Below are positions 42,484-54,058 of a stretch of DNA of 64,000 nucleotides, in pieces (position 1 is the first letter of the stretch; every line of letters begins with the position of its first letter). Where the stretch lies: NCBI GenBank assembly GCA_033296885.1, contig MU863906.1, forward strand, positions 1 through 64,000, in the 5' to 3' direction. The DNA is from Triangularia verruculosa (Eukaryota; Ascomycota; Sordariomycetes; Sordariales; Podosporaceae). The translations under genes and the position numbers were made by a program. The notes under the pieces were generated by a model, which saw only the letters and a list, made by a program, of their open reading frames with translations, was not told the DNA's origin and did no database searches.

Positions 42484-44938
42484 ATGACCACCTCAACGCT
42501 CTTCCGAGGGTCAGCTTGCCACCTTCTTCTTCGAGTCGTATGTTTGGGCCGATTTCAACAAAGCACGCTTCCATGCCGTCCAGTCTCTAATCCGTTCTCA
42601 TAGCTCATCTTCTCCCTCTTCTCCCGCGTGCTCTCCCAGGTCCTGGTAACGCCCGAGGGCGCCTACATTGCCCGGATTCAACCACCCAGTGGCCTGTCTT
42701 CCTCTTGCGTGTCAGTCACTGCCCGATGTGCTGCATTTTGGTGTAACGGGTGGTGGGAGCTGACCATAGAGGAAAACCTAGGAGCACCTTTTACCGCAAC
42801 ATTACCTGCGCACCCACCTTGCTTGCTATTGCTCGTGGGGCCTTGCTGCCTAACGAGACCGACATTGGGATTTCCTGCGACCCCGACTGCAGACAGTCTC
42901 TTCTTGCTATCCAAGCTGTTCAGCAAGCAGCCTGCTCGTCCAATGACACGATCGTAGAGTCGGGGACTATTTACCCTCCCACTTACTATACTGATCTGCT
43001 TCTTCACACTTTTGATTATGCTTGTCTGCTAAACGAGTATGTACCTTCTCCCTGCGTTGTGTGTTGAACAATCTGACGCACAATTACCTAGCGCTGGAAC
43101 TGAGTATTGCTTTCCCCGGTTCATTGAATGGAACCAAAATGAGGAAGAGGACGAATACTGCAACGAGTGCAACCTTGGCATTTGGAAAGTTATTCTTGAC
43201 TCCCCTTTGGGCTGGATGGACGGGCCCTTTGATCAATACACATCACTGACAGCGTCGTAAGTGTTCCGGCCCCTGCAGACATGTACGTACTTTTCGTTGC
43301 GCACCAAGAACGCTGAATCCCGCCAAATAGATGCAACGCAGCCCCCTCATGGGCTGTTACATCGCCCACCAGCCAGTATGTGCTCGGGTATGTACCGGTA
43401 GGCGCTACGCCGACAATGCCTTCGGAAACCACGTCGTCGACACCGAGGGCCACGGCATCCTGCCAGAGCAACTACACCATCCAAGCTTCCGACTGGTGCC
43501 AGTCCATCAGCCGCGTTAAGCAAGTATCAACCTACAACCTCATGCGCGTCAACAACCTGCCGACCTACTGCGGCTCGTTCCCCGGGCCTGGAACGAGCAT
43601 TTGCATTCCAGAAACCTGCCCAGTACACACCGTTTCCCCTTTAGATACCTGCGAGAAGATTGCCAAGGCAAAGGGCGTCACCACGCAGCAGCTCATCTCG
43701 TGGAACCCCAACATCAACCCGGGGTGCTCAAACCTGTACAACATGGTCGGTTATGTGATTTGCGTCGGCCCGCTTGGTACTGTTGCGACTACCACAGCGT
43801 CAACCACATTTACACCCGTACCGACAAAAATGTAGGGCCTTTTCCCCCGAGTACCTAGCTTTGACTCACATCCAACGTACTAATTCATGGCCACGATAGG
43901 TTTACGGATCCGTGCTTGAACCTGGGAGCTGAAACGATAGCCAGCTGCTACGTTCCAACTCTTCCATCTGAGTCGGCTCTAGTCTGGCCAACGGTGACAT
44001 GGAACGGCATCTCCAACGAAACCGGCGCCAGCACAACCGTGCCCTCCTCGCCAAGCGCCGCACCGACACTGCCTCTGGCAGCGGGCACATGGACCAACTG
44101 CACTCACTATACCACATACATGGATGTGCCAGCCGACGCTTCGTACCTCGACCTTGCCAACCCAAATTACTGTCTGATGAGAGCCTCTCTCTGGAATATC
44201 GAGCTGGATCAACTCCTCCGTTGGAACCCGTCGCTTCCAGAGATGGTGGACGAGACTAGGCTCGATTCCTGCATGCTCGAAGTAGGGTTCCGGTACTGCG
44301 TTGACGACGGAGGCGGCATGAACCCCTCGGGACCAAGCACAACGTCACCACCGAGTTCGTCATCAGCGGTACCCTCTTCCGGCGTTTCCGGCATTTCATC
44401 GTCGCCGACAAGTCTTGCGCCTGTTCCCAAGCCCAACAGTAACTGCGTCCTCGGCACTGGCCCAGGTGGCTACCAGGGCCTCTGTGATTTCAGCTGTCAC
44501 TTTGGTTGGTGTCCACCACCATGCACTTGCACAACGACCGGAACACCCGCTCCGCCTCCAGCCCTCTTGACATCGGGTCAACGTGGTTACGCCGCACCAG
44601 GCGAAGCCGCAGACTTTGGTCCCCTCTGTGACTTTGCCTGTTCCCGGGTCGGGAACTATTGCCCCGGTCCGCCGTGCACCACCGTCCCCCCTGCTACTGT
44701 TTGCGTCGAGGGGACCGGTACCGGCAACTACGAGAGTTTGTGTTTATATACATGCGGCTTTGGTTATTGTCCTCCTGGCCCTTGTGCCTGCCTTGCGTAC
44801 GGCACGCAGATTCCGCCGCCTCCTGTCACACATCCGGCGGGTGTCCCGGCGACGGGACTGGATGAGAGTTATTCGGGACTGTGCAGCTTTACGTGTGCCC
44901 GGAATTACTGTCCTCCTGGGGCTTGTATGTGGCCGTAG
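42484..44938 (+). CDS. Secreted LysM protein with four cysteine modules, multi-exon
   Basis: The 3' exons are clear: an exon ending 43036, then 43092-43256, 43331-43831 and 43900-44938. The introns are 55, 74 and 68 bp with GTATGT, GTAAGT and GTAGGG donors; the last has a TACTAAT branch site. The N-terminal part has paired Cys (ISCDPDCRQSL); two LysM domains follow (from CQSNYTIQASDWC and from CPVHTVSPLDTC, the latter with LISWNPNINPGC), then a degenerate third LysM with LLRWNPSLPE. A Ser/Pro linker and four modules of the GTGxGxYxGLCxFxC...YCPPxxC type end the protein at a TAG. LysM binds chitin or its oligomers. The 5' end is unresolved: the ATG at 42484 with a hydrophobic stretch and a GTATGT donor near 42539 is the best guess. 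The divergent GH71-type gene carries the same modules. Confidence 0.75.
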
Positions 44939-45784
44939 AGACATCTGTATGCATATAGTAGGCCTCAGAGCTCTTTTGTTTAGGGGTTTGTGTTTCGAGT
45001 GGGGATGGTGTTGTTGTTATTGTTGTTGTTTCGAGTAGGGATGTTGTTGTTGTTGTTGTTGATTACCTAAATTGCTAAAGCGAGTTGAGGATTTCCGCCT
45101 CTCTGCTTTTTCATCAGATATCCGTTTAAGCTGTAGTAATCGACTTTTCGTGTTGGCTTGATTTTGCGCCATTAGAGTTGCCGAGCTTCGGGAAGATCTA
45201 CCAGCAGATGGCAGAACCATCCACGTGCCGAGAGAGTTGAAAGCTTGCGCATGCCAATTATAGTGAAAGTTGTGCGCTTTTTCGAGCTCAAAGTTGGCAC
45301 TTTCTTCATCCCTTGTGTTAGTTGACTGGGTGCTAGCGAGGTGGCAATGGGTTGTGGTGGTGAAACGTTTGGAATAGCAATTGCGCCTTTGTACGCCAGC
45401 GATTCCAGCTATACTATCAAGTCTGGCGGTGGTGGTGGTAATGGTTGGAATATTGTTGCATGGCTTGGCACGAATGAAGGTTGATTTTGATGTGTTTCAA
45501 CACTTTTTCAATGCAGGGCTATGCGCATACCTACCTGAAGTGGCTAGCCGCGTTTTGGGTAGGGAGCTAAGGCGTTTTGTCTCGGTACCTACCTACCTTA
45601 CTTAGCCAACCCTCGATTCAGATCCCAAGTCCAGCAGTTGCCAAGTGAGGTGGTCTTCTAGGGTCTGTGCCAGCCCACAAAAGCAACCTTGAATGCTTCC
45701 CCCACATTTGGTTATCGCCTGTTCCTCCCTTCTTTCACCCAACTCCTCACCTTGAACCCCCGCTATCTCCCATTACTCACCACA
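44939..45784. other. Intergenic region with GTT microsatellite
   Basis: Holds the GTT repeat listed separately, a TACCTACCTACCTTACTTA motif at 45586-45605, and the leader of the 45785 gene. No other gene. Confidence 0.5.
45008..45062. repeat. GTT microsatellite with duplicated flank
   Basis: Runs of GTT (with one ATT) occur twice, separated by TTCGAGTAGGGATG. A near-identical TTCGAGTGGGGATG precedes the first run, so the whole block is a tandem duplication. It lies about 70 bp after the LysM stop codon. Confidence 0.85.
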
Positions 45785-46354
45785 ATGACCTCCACCACTG
45801 ACGACAACGATGGCACCGATATGCAAGCTCTCTATCGCCGCGCCATCGCCGACGCCTCCTCACTCACCCAAGCCGAAACCAACCTAGTCTTCGGCTGGGC
45901 CTCGCCCGAGGAAGACGAACGTATCTGCCGCACAAAAGCGAATGGAAAGACGCGCGCCCAGCTTATCGCCATCGCCGCGACAAATCCAGAGCAGTTAACA
46001 AAAGTCGAATGCCAACTTGTCCAGCGGAGTAAGGGTTTTCTCGCCGATTTCCGAAGAGAGGAACAAAACCCAAACCAGCCGACACCTGACTTGCGGGGGT
46101 TGCTGGAGGTGATCGACCGCGGCCAAGATGACCTAAGAGCGGCTATTAACCTGATGTCGACCCCCTTATATAAAGAGGCCCACAAGGCTGTTTGGGATGC
46201 ACTTGACGACCGGGAAAGACTTGCGATTATTGCGGCAGGGAATCGGTTCGCGCAGATTCTGGATGAGGACCGGGCTGAGGATGATCGTATATATGAGCTC
46301 CAGAAAGCGCAGCAAGCCGAGCATCGGGCTAGCTTGGGATTTTCGAGAGATTAA
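45785..46354 (+). CDS. Small acidic protein of unknown function
   Basis: A 189-residue protein from the ATG at 45785 (CACAATGACC context); the frame is open to 45689 but the upstream part looks like leader. It is soluble, helical and acidic, with LTQAETNLVFGWAS, RICRTKANGKTRAQLIAIAA and a Glu/Gln-rich end. There is no signal peptide, membrane segment or recognised domain. It sits between the LysM gene and the solo LTR, whose left target site lies only about 50 bp after the stop codon. Codon use and composition look normal, without RIP damage. Confidence 0.6.
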   Translation: MTSTTDDNDGTDMQALYRRAIADASSLTQAETNLVFGWASPEEDERICRTKANGKTRAQLIAIAATNPEQLTKVECQLVQRSKGFLADFRREEQNPNQPTPDLRGLLEVIDRGQDDLRAAINLMSTPLYKEAHKAVWDALDDRERLAIIAAGNRFAQILDEDRAEDDRIYELQKAQQAEHRASLGFSRD

Positions 46355-46407
46355 GGGCTTTTAGGGGAGGTTCTGGGGTGCTTATGCAAATATTGGGCGA
46401 GATATCG

Positions 46408-46740
46408 TGTCACACGGCAAAGGACCAACAGGCCACAGCTCGGGTTAACAGCTACCGACCTGTACGCTGTGAGCCAACCGATGGAAGTGAAGCAGTCAAT
46501 CAGAGGCATGGCGGGTATCAAAGAAATCCTACTGGCTCAGTGATATATTGAAGGACTTGGCAGAGGCCTGAGGCAAGGAGGGCACGGACCACTTGATGAA
46601 GGATAAATACGCGTTCAGGATCACTGTACTATTCCAAGTCTTCTTCTTCTTCTTTTCTTCATCATGGACTTCAAGGCCATTGAAGATTATTACTGAAATT
46701 GAACTATTGTTCCAAGCCCTGTTTACCAGCCCTTGTCACA
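46408..46740 (+). repeat. Solo LTR of a retrotransposon
   Basis: Starts TGTCACACGG and ends CTTGTCACA, so the termini are TG...CA with short inverted TGTCACA-type ends. It is flanked on both sides by the 5-bp target duplication TATCG (46403-46407 and 46741-46745). There is no internal region, so it is a solo LTR left by recombination between two LTRs. A RIP-mutated copy lies at 482-811. The intact target duplication and higher GC suggest a younger or less mutated copy. Confidence 0.9.
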
Positions 46741-46745
46741 TATCG

Positions 46746-48038
46746 CGGCATAGTTCGGTTATAGCTTAAGAACGTCTTCCATTGCACTATAATCGAAGTG
46801 TGCCACTCTGAACTCAAGCTGATTGACTGATTCGGGATTGGTGGAGTTGTAGAGGTAGTCGGCATATATTTTCAAGAGTTCAGGAATGAGATTCGGGATC
46901 TGCCATCTAAATGATACTGGGCAATGCGCTTAATCCAGCCTTGACCTGCCAGGTTCTACCTACCTAGGTACTCAGTCTAACCTTTAGGAAAGCACTACAG
47001 CCAATATCGCCAATTTCGTACCTATGTAAAGCCTGGGATATTTCTGTTGCAATTGATATTATTCTGACAATCACTGATGGAGAGTCTTGATGATCGTGAT
47101 AAGCCAGTTGCCTGGTACTAAGCGACCAAGCTCGTGGTTTTCTAGCACCACGGAAGTATCAAGGTACACGAGACTGTGATCCTGTGCTGAGAAGTTCATC
47201 ATCTCGGCATGTGCCAGTTTTACTGAACAAAGGCCAATTATTTGGGATCTGCCAGTGCAGGTCATGTTAGTATGGAAACTCTAGGATCACCTGGGCCGTT
47301 TGGTGTGCATGTGCGTTGCAACAGTCCGCCAGCCCCCTTTGCAAACAAATTCCAAAGGCAGCTCCCCATAACCGCCTTCACAAGTCCCGTGGCCGCAGAG
47401 AGTCACCGGTTGGCAGCGCTGAGAACAACGACAGATTGGTGAACCTACCGTGTCGAATGGGGATATGCCTGGCGAGAAGCCCTATCACTCACGTTGGTCA
47501 TCGTTGGCATCTTGTAGGAACATTAATTCCACAAAGCGGCCTGAGCAGTCGAGTGGCTGCCGTGCCGCCAGCTTTGAGAATGGAAAGCTCCGACGGAAAA
47601 AGGAAGGGCCCAAACAATGCCAATTCCATCCCCAACCAATCATCGATGGCATGTGAGAGGGTCTGTTGGTCTTGGGCGTTGCCACTACGGTGCCTCGGGG
47701 GGGCTGAACACCACTCTCACTTGAATGTAAAGCGTTGCTGCCCCACCAAATGTTCCAGCTGCTGCAATATTGTCCCACGAAATTCCATTTCGCTACTCCC
47801 TCAGAGCATACCTAGCTACATCATCATAGGCCCAAAATGGCTCCAAACCGGGTATGTGCAACCAGACGTTTCTTGAGTAGCTCTGTTACGATCCTATCAC
47901 GAACATGATGACATATAAAGCAGTGGCTAACAACGTGTATAAACCATAGACCGGATCTTGGGATCTGGTGGCCTCCCGACCCCCCCGGACGGTCGGAGGG
48001 ATGCGGTTCAGTGAGTGTCATGACCTAGGTACTACCTC
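46746..48038. other. Intergenic region
   Basis: No gene supported. A plus-strand frame of 186 codons at 47316-47876 overlaps others and shows no motif or start context. TACCTACCTAGGTACT lies near 46958. Confidence 0.4.
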
Positions 48039-51000
48039 GTGCAAAGCTATCGTACTGATTGTTTTGGAAGTATCAACTTTGTTCTCGTGCATGGTCTCAA
48101 GGGCATTTATGACAACGAATGGGATTATGGTGCCTGCTTGAACTTTTGGCTCGCCAAGGTCGACAATGCTATACCAGGCAACCACAGGCTAACAAGACTA
48201 TGTTCTTTTTTCTTGCGCACGGCTTTGGTATCTGGCTTGTCAAGGATACGCTGTCTGAGCCTCAGGGAACTGTAATTGCAACGAGGACCCTTGGGCTTGT
48301 GACCCTCGATGGTTTGATCTCGACTCCCGCCGGTGAGCAGCGGGAGATTGCGCCAGTGGCAGCCACCGCATATACGTCAAAAGTTTTTGCAATGGATTCC
48401 GCATCACAATACCAAGCACCGTCGCAGTTGATGGTCTTTCCGATTCCCTACGTAAAGTAGATCTGAGGTTCAGCAAACTCCAGGATTTACTCAGCTCTTC
48501 GGGAGGGTTGAGCTCCCACATGCAATTCTCGCAAGGATCCCAGTGGCTTCGCCCGTCCGTCTCTGTGTGGGGTGTCACTACAGCGGAAGAAGTAGGAATG
48601 CCGCTATCCGGGAGATCAGTAAGTACCGCGGCGTGACTAATGATATGTGACACCTACCCATAGAAGTCAAAGCAGAAGTTTAGATTGGTGCGAAGGTTGT
48701 TTCATTCTGGTCGGGGTAGGCAGATTCCACATGACGAATTGGCGTACAACTACATTCGATCTGACATCGAGGCGTACTTGGCTTTTCAAGTCAATCACGG
48801 CAGCGAAGGCCCATCAGCATCCAACATGGTTGTGGAGGGGGCGCAATCGTCTTCCGCAGTACCTAGTCGAAAACACGGTACACAACCCTTGAGATTGAAC
48901 TAGAAACAGTTGAGGCTGTAGCCGAAGTTGCCCAGCCCGACCATCAACTTGGCACTTATATTGCAGGTCGGACGGGTCAACACTGGTGTTGCCAAAACAG
49001 ATACCTACCTCTTCCAACGGATCAGCCAGAGGATATCAGCTTAGTACCTCTAGGGGATATCGCACTCACCTTTACTTATCTTGGATTCTTTACGAGAGCG
49101 CAAAGAGTGATACCCTTCCTTCTAAAGTCACTGGACAGCAAACTCGGATCTTTACGGAAGCCCTCACAGGAGAACTTGGAGGGGAATGTTACCGACTGGG
49201 CGAGGGGCGAGAGAGGGAAACTTGAGTTGTCGAGTAAACGAGACAGTGTTACTTTTGCTGCCACAATAATATACATGTTGGTGGGCAATTATGACCAAGC
49301 CCTGAAACTTGCTCAGGAAGCATGGAGGGACCTATCGTCTCGCTATTCTCCCACCAACATCAAGGCGCTCGACTGCTCCCGGTTAATAGCTCACCTACTA
49401 GCTCTAACTTCTCGGAGTCGAGAGGCGGAAGGCTTGTGTTCCAGTACCCTCAAAACATTATCGTCGGAACTCGGACCGAAGCACCCCCAGACTCGACTCT
49501 GGGAACAATGAGAACTTTGGTGTTTCTCCACCGAACAAATTATCGCCTTAATCAGGCTATAGCCACGGCCAGAACCCTTTCCGACATCACCGAATCAGTG
49601 ATATCAAGGACCCATCCCCAAGCTTTCGAGGCTCGAGCAGAACTAGCAAGCTCACTGCGATTTACTTTGCTCGACTGGATGAGAACACAGAGATTGACCT
49701 AATATGTTACATGCTGGAAGCTATTGTCAGCTGGCGTCAGAAGACTCTAGGCAGTTCTCATAACCTGACATTGAAATCACAGTACCAGCTAGCATTAGCA
49801 AAGAGCCAGTCAGCTCGCCCTAAAGACCGAAAAGAGGCACGTTCTCTGTTTCTGGCTGTTTTCGTTCAGCGGTGTTACAAGTTAGGGAGTACACACCCCG
49901 ATGCGTTGACTGCCAAACGCGAGTTTATCATCACTTGCGCCTCGTTGGAACAATGGGAGAACCCTGACAAGATGGTTATTTTGGCGGATCCGGCCACTTC
50001 AATTACTAGCTCCTCAAACCGACACGGTTCAGACGAACATACGACTATTACAAATGATAGAACCGAGGAGGATCGTGAGATGACTCAGGAAGAGTGGGAG
50101 GAAATGGAGCTTTGCTCTCGTGGAATCATCAGAGACCAGAGGACCAAGCCCGGTCCCGCACACCCAGACACGATTAAGTCCTTACTCTGGCTCTTCACAC
50201 TCCAGTGCGGACTTTGTAAGATTTCAGCCGCTTCCAAGACAATGAAAACCCTTCTTGAGCGTCTCCGACATAACAGGGTTCAAGACCAACGACTGATGAG
50301 CTCTCTGTTAACAGAAGAGCGAATTGCCAAGATCTACTTAGATCAGAAACAGAGCGCTGACGCGTTGGATATCCTGACCAATATTGCACAGCGGTGTAAG
50401 CTTCAGGAAGAAAAGGAGATTGTCGAATCGTTCTCACAGAAGCCCGTCAACGCTACCGAATTCCAGAAGCTCACCAAGTCTGCCGAATTCCAGAACCTCA
50501 GAGGTAGATGTAAAGAGCAAATTGAGACTCTACAACAGGACCCCGAGGAGCTTGTAAGGCATGCTTTCGAGCTTTATAAGTCATTTTCGGACGAGATTGG
50601 GACCAACGCAGATGCACGAGTTTATCTGATCAACTCGTTTAGACTGGCATGAGAAGAATCAGAATGGAATATCCTGTTGGATCAGCCCGTTTCACATTGC
50701 CTTCGAGGGGAAATGTACCAGCGGTAAGAGGAAGATGTCAACATCTTCCTTTCGGGCCCAGATATGACGCCGTTTGAACAGCGTCTGGAAGCAGCATATT
50801 CATTGCTGGAGGCAATCTTCCCAAAGAGCCGCGTACAAACGGTGCGGGCTTATCTTCCATCAGAGTCCAGGACGGCTGGTTCGACAAAAGAAACACCACA
50901 TTCCTCGGATATCAGGGCAACTCTTCCAATGGCAATGTCAGGTTCCTCAATCAGGGGCTCAGGGGCTGTGAACAACCCTAACCCTTGTTTCTCATCAATC

Positions 51001-51069
51001 GTTTCTATAGATCATCCCATCTCGCAAGCTTACGAACGGTTTAGGAGGGAATCTCTGGAGGTTGGCTAG
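48039..51069 (+). pseudogene. Broken hydrolase-TPR (NLR-like) gene
   Basis: An alpha/beta-hydrolase-like start (FVLVHGLKG, 48069 onward) shifts frame near 48.18 kb into a segment with FFLAHGFGIWLVKDTLS, the usual nucleophile-elbow region of fungal lipase-like NLR N-termini. Exons follow, including one with a good GTAAGT...CATAG intron near 48620-48663. From about 48.9 kb a TPR region reads EAVAEVAQPDHQLG, LGPKHPQT and GSTHPDALTAKREF, with the G-x-x-HP signature of kinesin-light-chain-type repeats. This part needs two frame changes (about 49.49 and 49.66 kb). After a TGA at 50650-50652 coding-like sequence continues in the same frame to 51069. No P-loop or NACHT/NB-ARC domain is seen, so the nucleotide-binding core is missing or was lost. 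Some breaks could be undetected introns. Confidence 0.5.
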
Positions 51070-52121
51070 TATTTTATACACTAAAAGATGTCATTCTATA
51101 TATTATTAAGAAGACAAGACTCGTGGCTTCCCCTTGAGGTCGTTGCAATATCAACAAGAGCACGGCCCCACAGACCTGGTCCTGTCGAACCGGAGTTAAG
51201 ACCGAGTCACAGCGCTTTCTGGGTCCCCCGGCGCCATGTTTACTTGTCAGAGTTGTGACAGCCTCAAAGGGTTGCTTTTTTACTTCGCGAAGCGTAACAA
51301 GATCAAGCTCTTAATACTGCGTAAGACGGGCGATCGATACGGTTAGGGGTTGCTTATGGTGCTTATCTCCATAAGCCGTCAGGGGTTTGGCACTGCTCAA
51401 GCATTTGTGGCGCAGCAACAACAGAAGTGGAGCAACAAACTTTGTCTAATAAGGTAGTGGGGTATTACCATTGTGGGGAATTGCTTTCTGGAGAATCCTG
51501 GTTTCACTGCTCTTCTCTGCTCTGACAGTCAATGGTCCTCCGAATCGTTCACGATGAGTTTGACAGTCTCAACATGCCAAGTAACATATTACTTTCCTTG
51601 GTTCACGGGAGTCATTTCGAACGAGAAAGCAAATACAAAGCCACGATCAGCAGTTATTATACCGTCATGGGCAATGCCGTGCTCTTCGGGAAACGCCATG
51701 CATGGATCCCTAGAAGCTGCAAGGGTCAGCATCCCTAGTCGGATGTGACACTGTTGGTTCCGCCTGTCCAGTCGCGCTTCTTCGCGATGATCTCGACTGC
51801 TGACGCCCCCTTATTTTCTTCACCCAACTTCAACGCTTCCCCCCACTACTCCATCTCGTTTTGCCAGACGGGCATGTGGCTGACCGCCTCGCACGGGGAC
51901 AACAACCAGGATTCTGAGGACCGCTTCCGATCAGCGCCAAAAGGATTCGGTTAGACTGCAGGGTTCGTTTTTTTGGCACGCTTTTCTTCATCCTGCTTCC
52001 ACCTTCGACACACTGGACCTGGATTGTAGACTCCCGAACAAGCGCCGAGTCACGATAACTGCAACTTCCACCGAGGGCGTGTCGGGCCGACGACCGCCCC
52101 GGGATCGTGACGTCAAACAAC
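51070..52121. other. Intergenic region with possible gene fragments
   Basis: A plus-strand frame at 51532-51738 continues in frame, after a single TAG (51736-51738), into 51745-51954. This could be another nonsense-broken fragment, but no family is recognised. A hairpin CTTATGG...CCATAAG lies near 51354-51376. Confidence 0.35.
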
Positions 52122-54058
52122 ATGGGGGACTACGTCTGGACTATGGGTTTTGCGGCAGCGCATGCTGTGCTTGCTGGCATATGGATCACACCACTCCTTA
52201 TTCTGTGGTTTGTGAGTCTATGTGTCGTCCGCCGAAGAGGTGATCCCGCGAGAGTTGGCGTGGCCTGGCTCAAGGCTGCATGTCCGTTCTGGATCCTGTG
52301 AGCCGTTCTTTTTTTCGCTTCTGTCCCCAGTCCACCTGCCGTGATATCTATGTCTAACCAATTACATATACGTAGTTCGATGCTGTGCCAGGTTGTGCAA
52401 GTTGGCCTGAATATATGGTCAATGGCGGATCCTGGTTCAAGAGACATACAAAGCCTCGGGCCAACAATATTCCACCTTTTTCATGCCGCCAGAGCACTCC
52501 AGAATATCTCTGATATCCTTCTCTTCGTTACCTTCATCGAATTGGGCAGTGGCTTTGTCTTCTGTTTAAATGGGGGCGTAAAAACTGCGATGCAAAGATA
52601 CACCAGATGTGCGACTTTTTCATGGGCCGTCATCTTACTTACCCTTGCCATCATACTCCTCGTGATGCGCGCAAAAGATGAGGTGTACTTGGACCGGCTT
52701 ACCAGGACTGGTCGTGTTCACAACACGCTAAACGTTTGTCTGTGGATTACTAGCTTTCCAGCCTTGGTCTTTGCGTCATATGTGGTTCATAAGAGCAAAG
52801 GAAACATAATGTTAAAAAAGGCAGGCCAGCAACACCATCCGTGCCGGATTTCTCAACATCCGTTTTTCAAACGAACATGCTAACATTCATTTCTCAGGCT
52901 GCCACCTTGTATCTGGTTTCCACAATGCTCACCTTCTGTCGACTCCTTGTTACGATGGCCATTTACATAAGCGAATACCGCTCCTTTACCGTTCTAGGGC
53001 TGAGAGAGGATATTGCCTATACAGACATCCTGACACCCATTCTACCCACCGTCGAAGCATTCGTCAATTTTGTTTTCATGTTTATCGTCCTTGCTCTCCT
53101 GTTCATCGTTGTCATTCGAAAACGGAGAGGTCTCTGGTCAAAATCCCAAACGACGTCGGATGCATCGAACAAACCGGGCAATTTGACCACCAACCCATCT
53201 CGGACTTCCGAAACTCCATGCTACTCGGACGATGGCTTGCAGGAACATGGCTTCTGTCTTCAACCCGTACAGGCAGAGCCCTCTTCGCCCCCAACAGACC
53301 TGCAATCGACTCGCGAACCACGTTCCTCATCAACGGAACCCCCCTCGCCCATATCGTCTCAGCAAGAAGCCGCTGTCGGGCACCAGACGCCACCGCCTGT
53401 CTCGCCGCATGGGTCTTACAGGATTCCGCGGCGACCTCTCCCTGCTTCAGTCCCGCGCTCACCAACAGAATCAGATTTGGCATCGGATTCGCTACCTTCG
53501 CCTCAAGAAACGCGCCAACTCGGAGGAGGGTTCCTAGGTCGTCAGCGGACAATCGAGGAGTTAGAGGCGCAAAAGGTATTGATACTAGAGGGGCGACCAA
53601 TACACCACGCATCAAGAACGAGTTTAGACGACGAGGAAGCTGTAGCGGATGGTTTCCAAATGCAGGGGCACCAACAAGTGGGGGCAGGACGAAGTTTAAC
53701 GAACGCGGCTGCTACCAGGATTCAGACAAGGGGCGATCACGATCCAATACTAGAGGAGAGCACAGGCCTGGCCGCCGTGGTCGATGGGTTTCAAATGCAG
53801 ACAGGCGGGCCTGTCTCACACGGAACGGTGGATGATGTGACAGCTGCCAAACTCCAGAAGGTCCAGGGACATGAAGACCCTGTCGGGGAATCGGATGTGG
53901 TGGCTGATGGATTCCAAATGCAAATACCAGGCTCCTCAGAGCTGCCCAGCTATGATGAAGCGGGAGGAGAGACGTCCGGCACGAAAACTAGGCTCGGATA
54001 TCTCAGGGAGAAGGACGACCAAGATAAGAAAGCGAGAGGGAGGGCAAGATCCTTTTGA
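52122..54058 (+). CDS. Seven-helix integral membrane protein with repeated VADGFQMQ tail
   Basis: Exon 1 (52122-52297) starts MGDYVWTMGF and encodes the first membrane helix; a 78-bp intron (GTGAGC, CTAACC branch, CGTAG) joins in frame to exon 2 at 52376. Further helices follow, including LLFVTFIELGSGFVF, WAVILLTLAIILLVM and ALVFASYVV. A second junction lies between about 52782 and 52897 (acceptor TTCTCAG, branch GCTAAC); the exact donor is uncertain. Two more helices end at FVNFVFMFIVLALLFIVVI, giving about seven. The long cytosolic tail is Ser/Pro-rich and carries three copies of a VADGFQMQ-type motif. The layout resembles fungal seven-helix membrane proteins of unknown ligand. Localisation in a membrane is strongly supported; signalling is only inferred. 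Confidence 0.65.

Noticed and set aside
47316..47876. 186-codon plus-strand frame
   Set aside because: No start context, overlaps other frames, and no domain or composition that supports coding.
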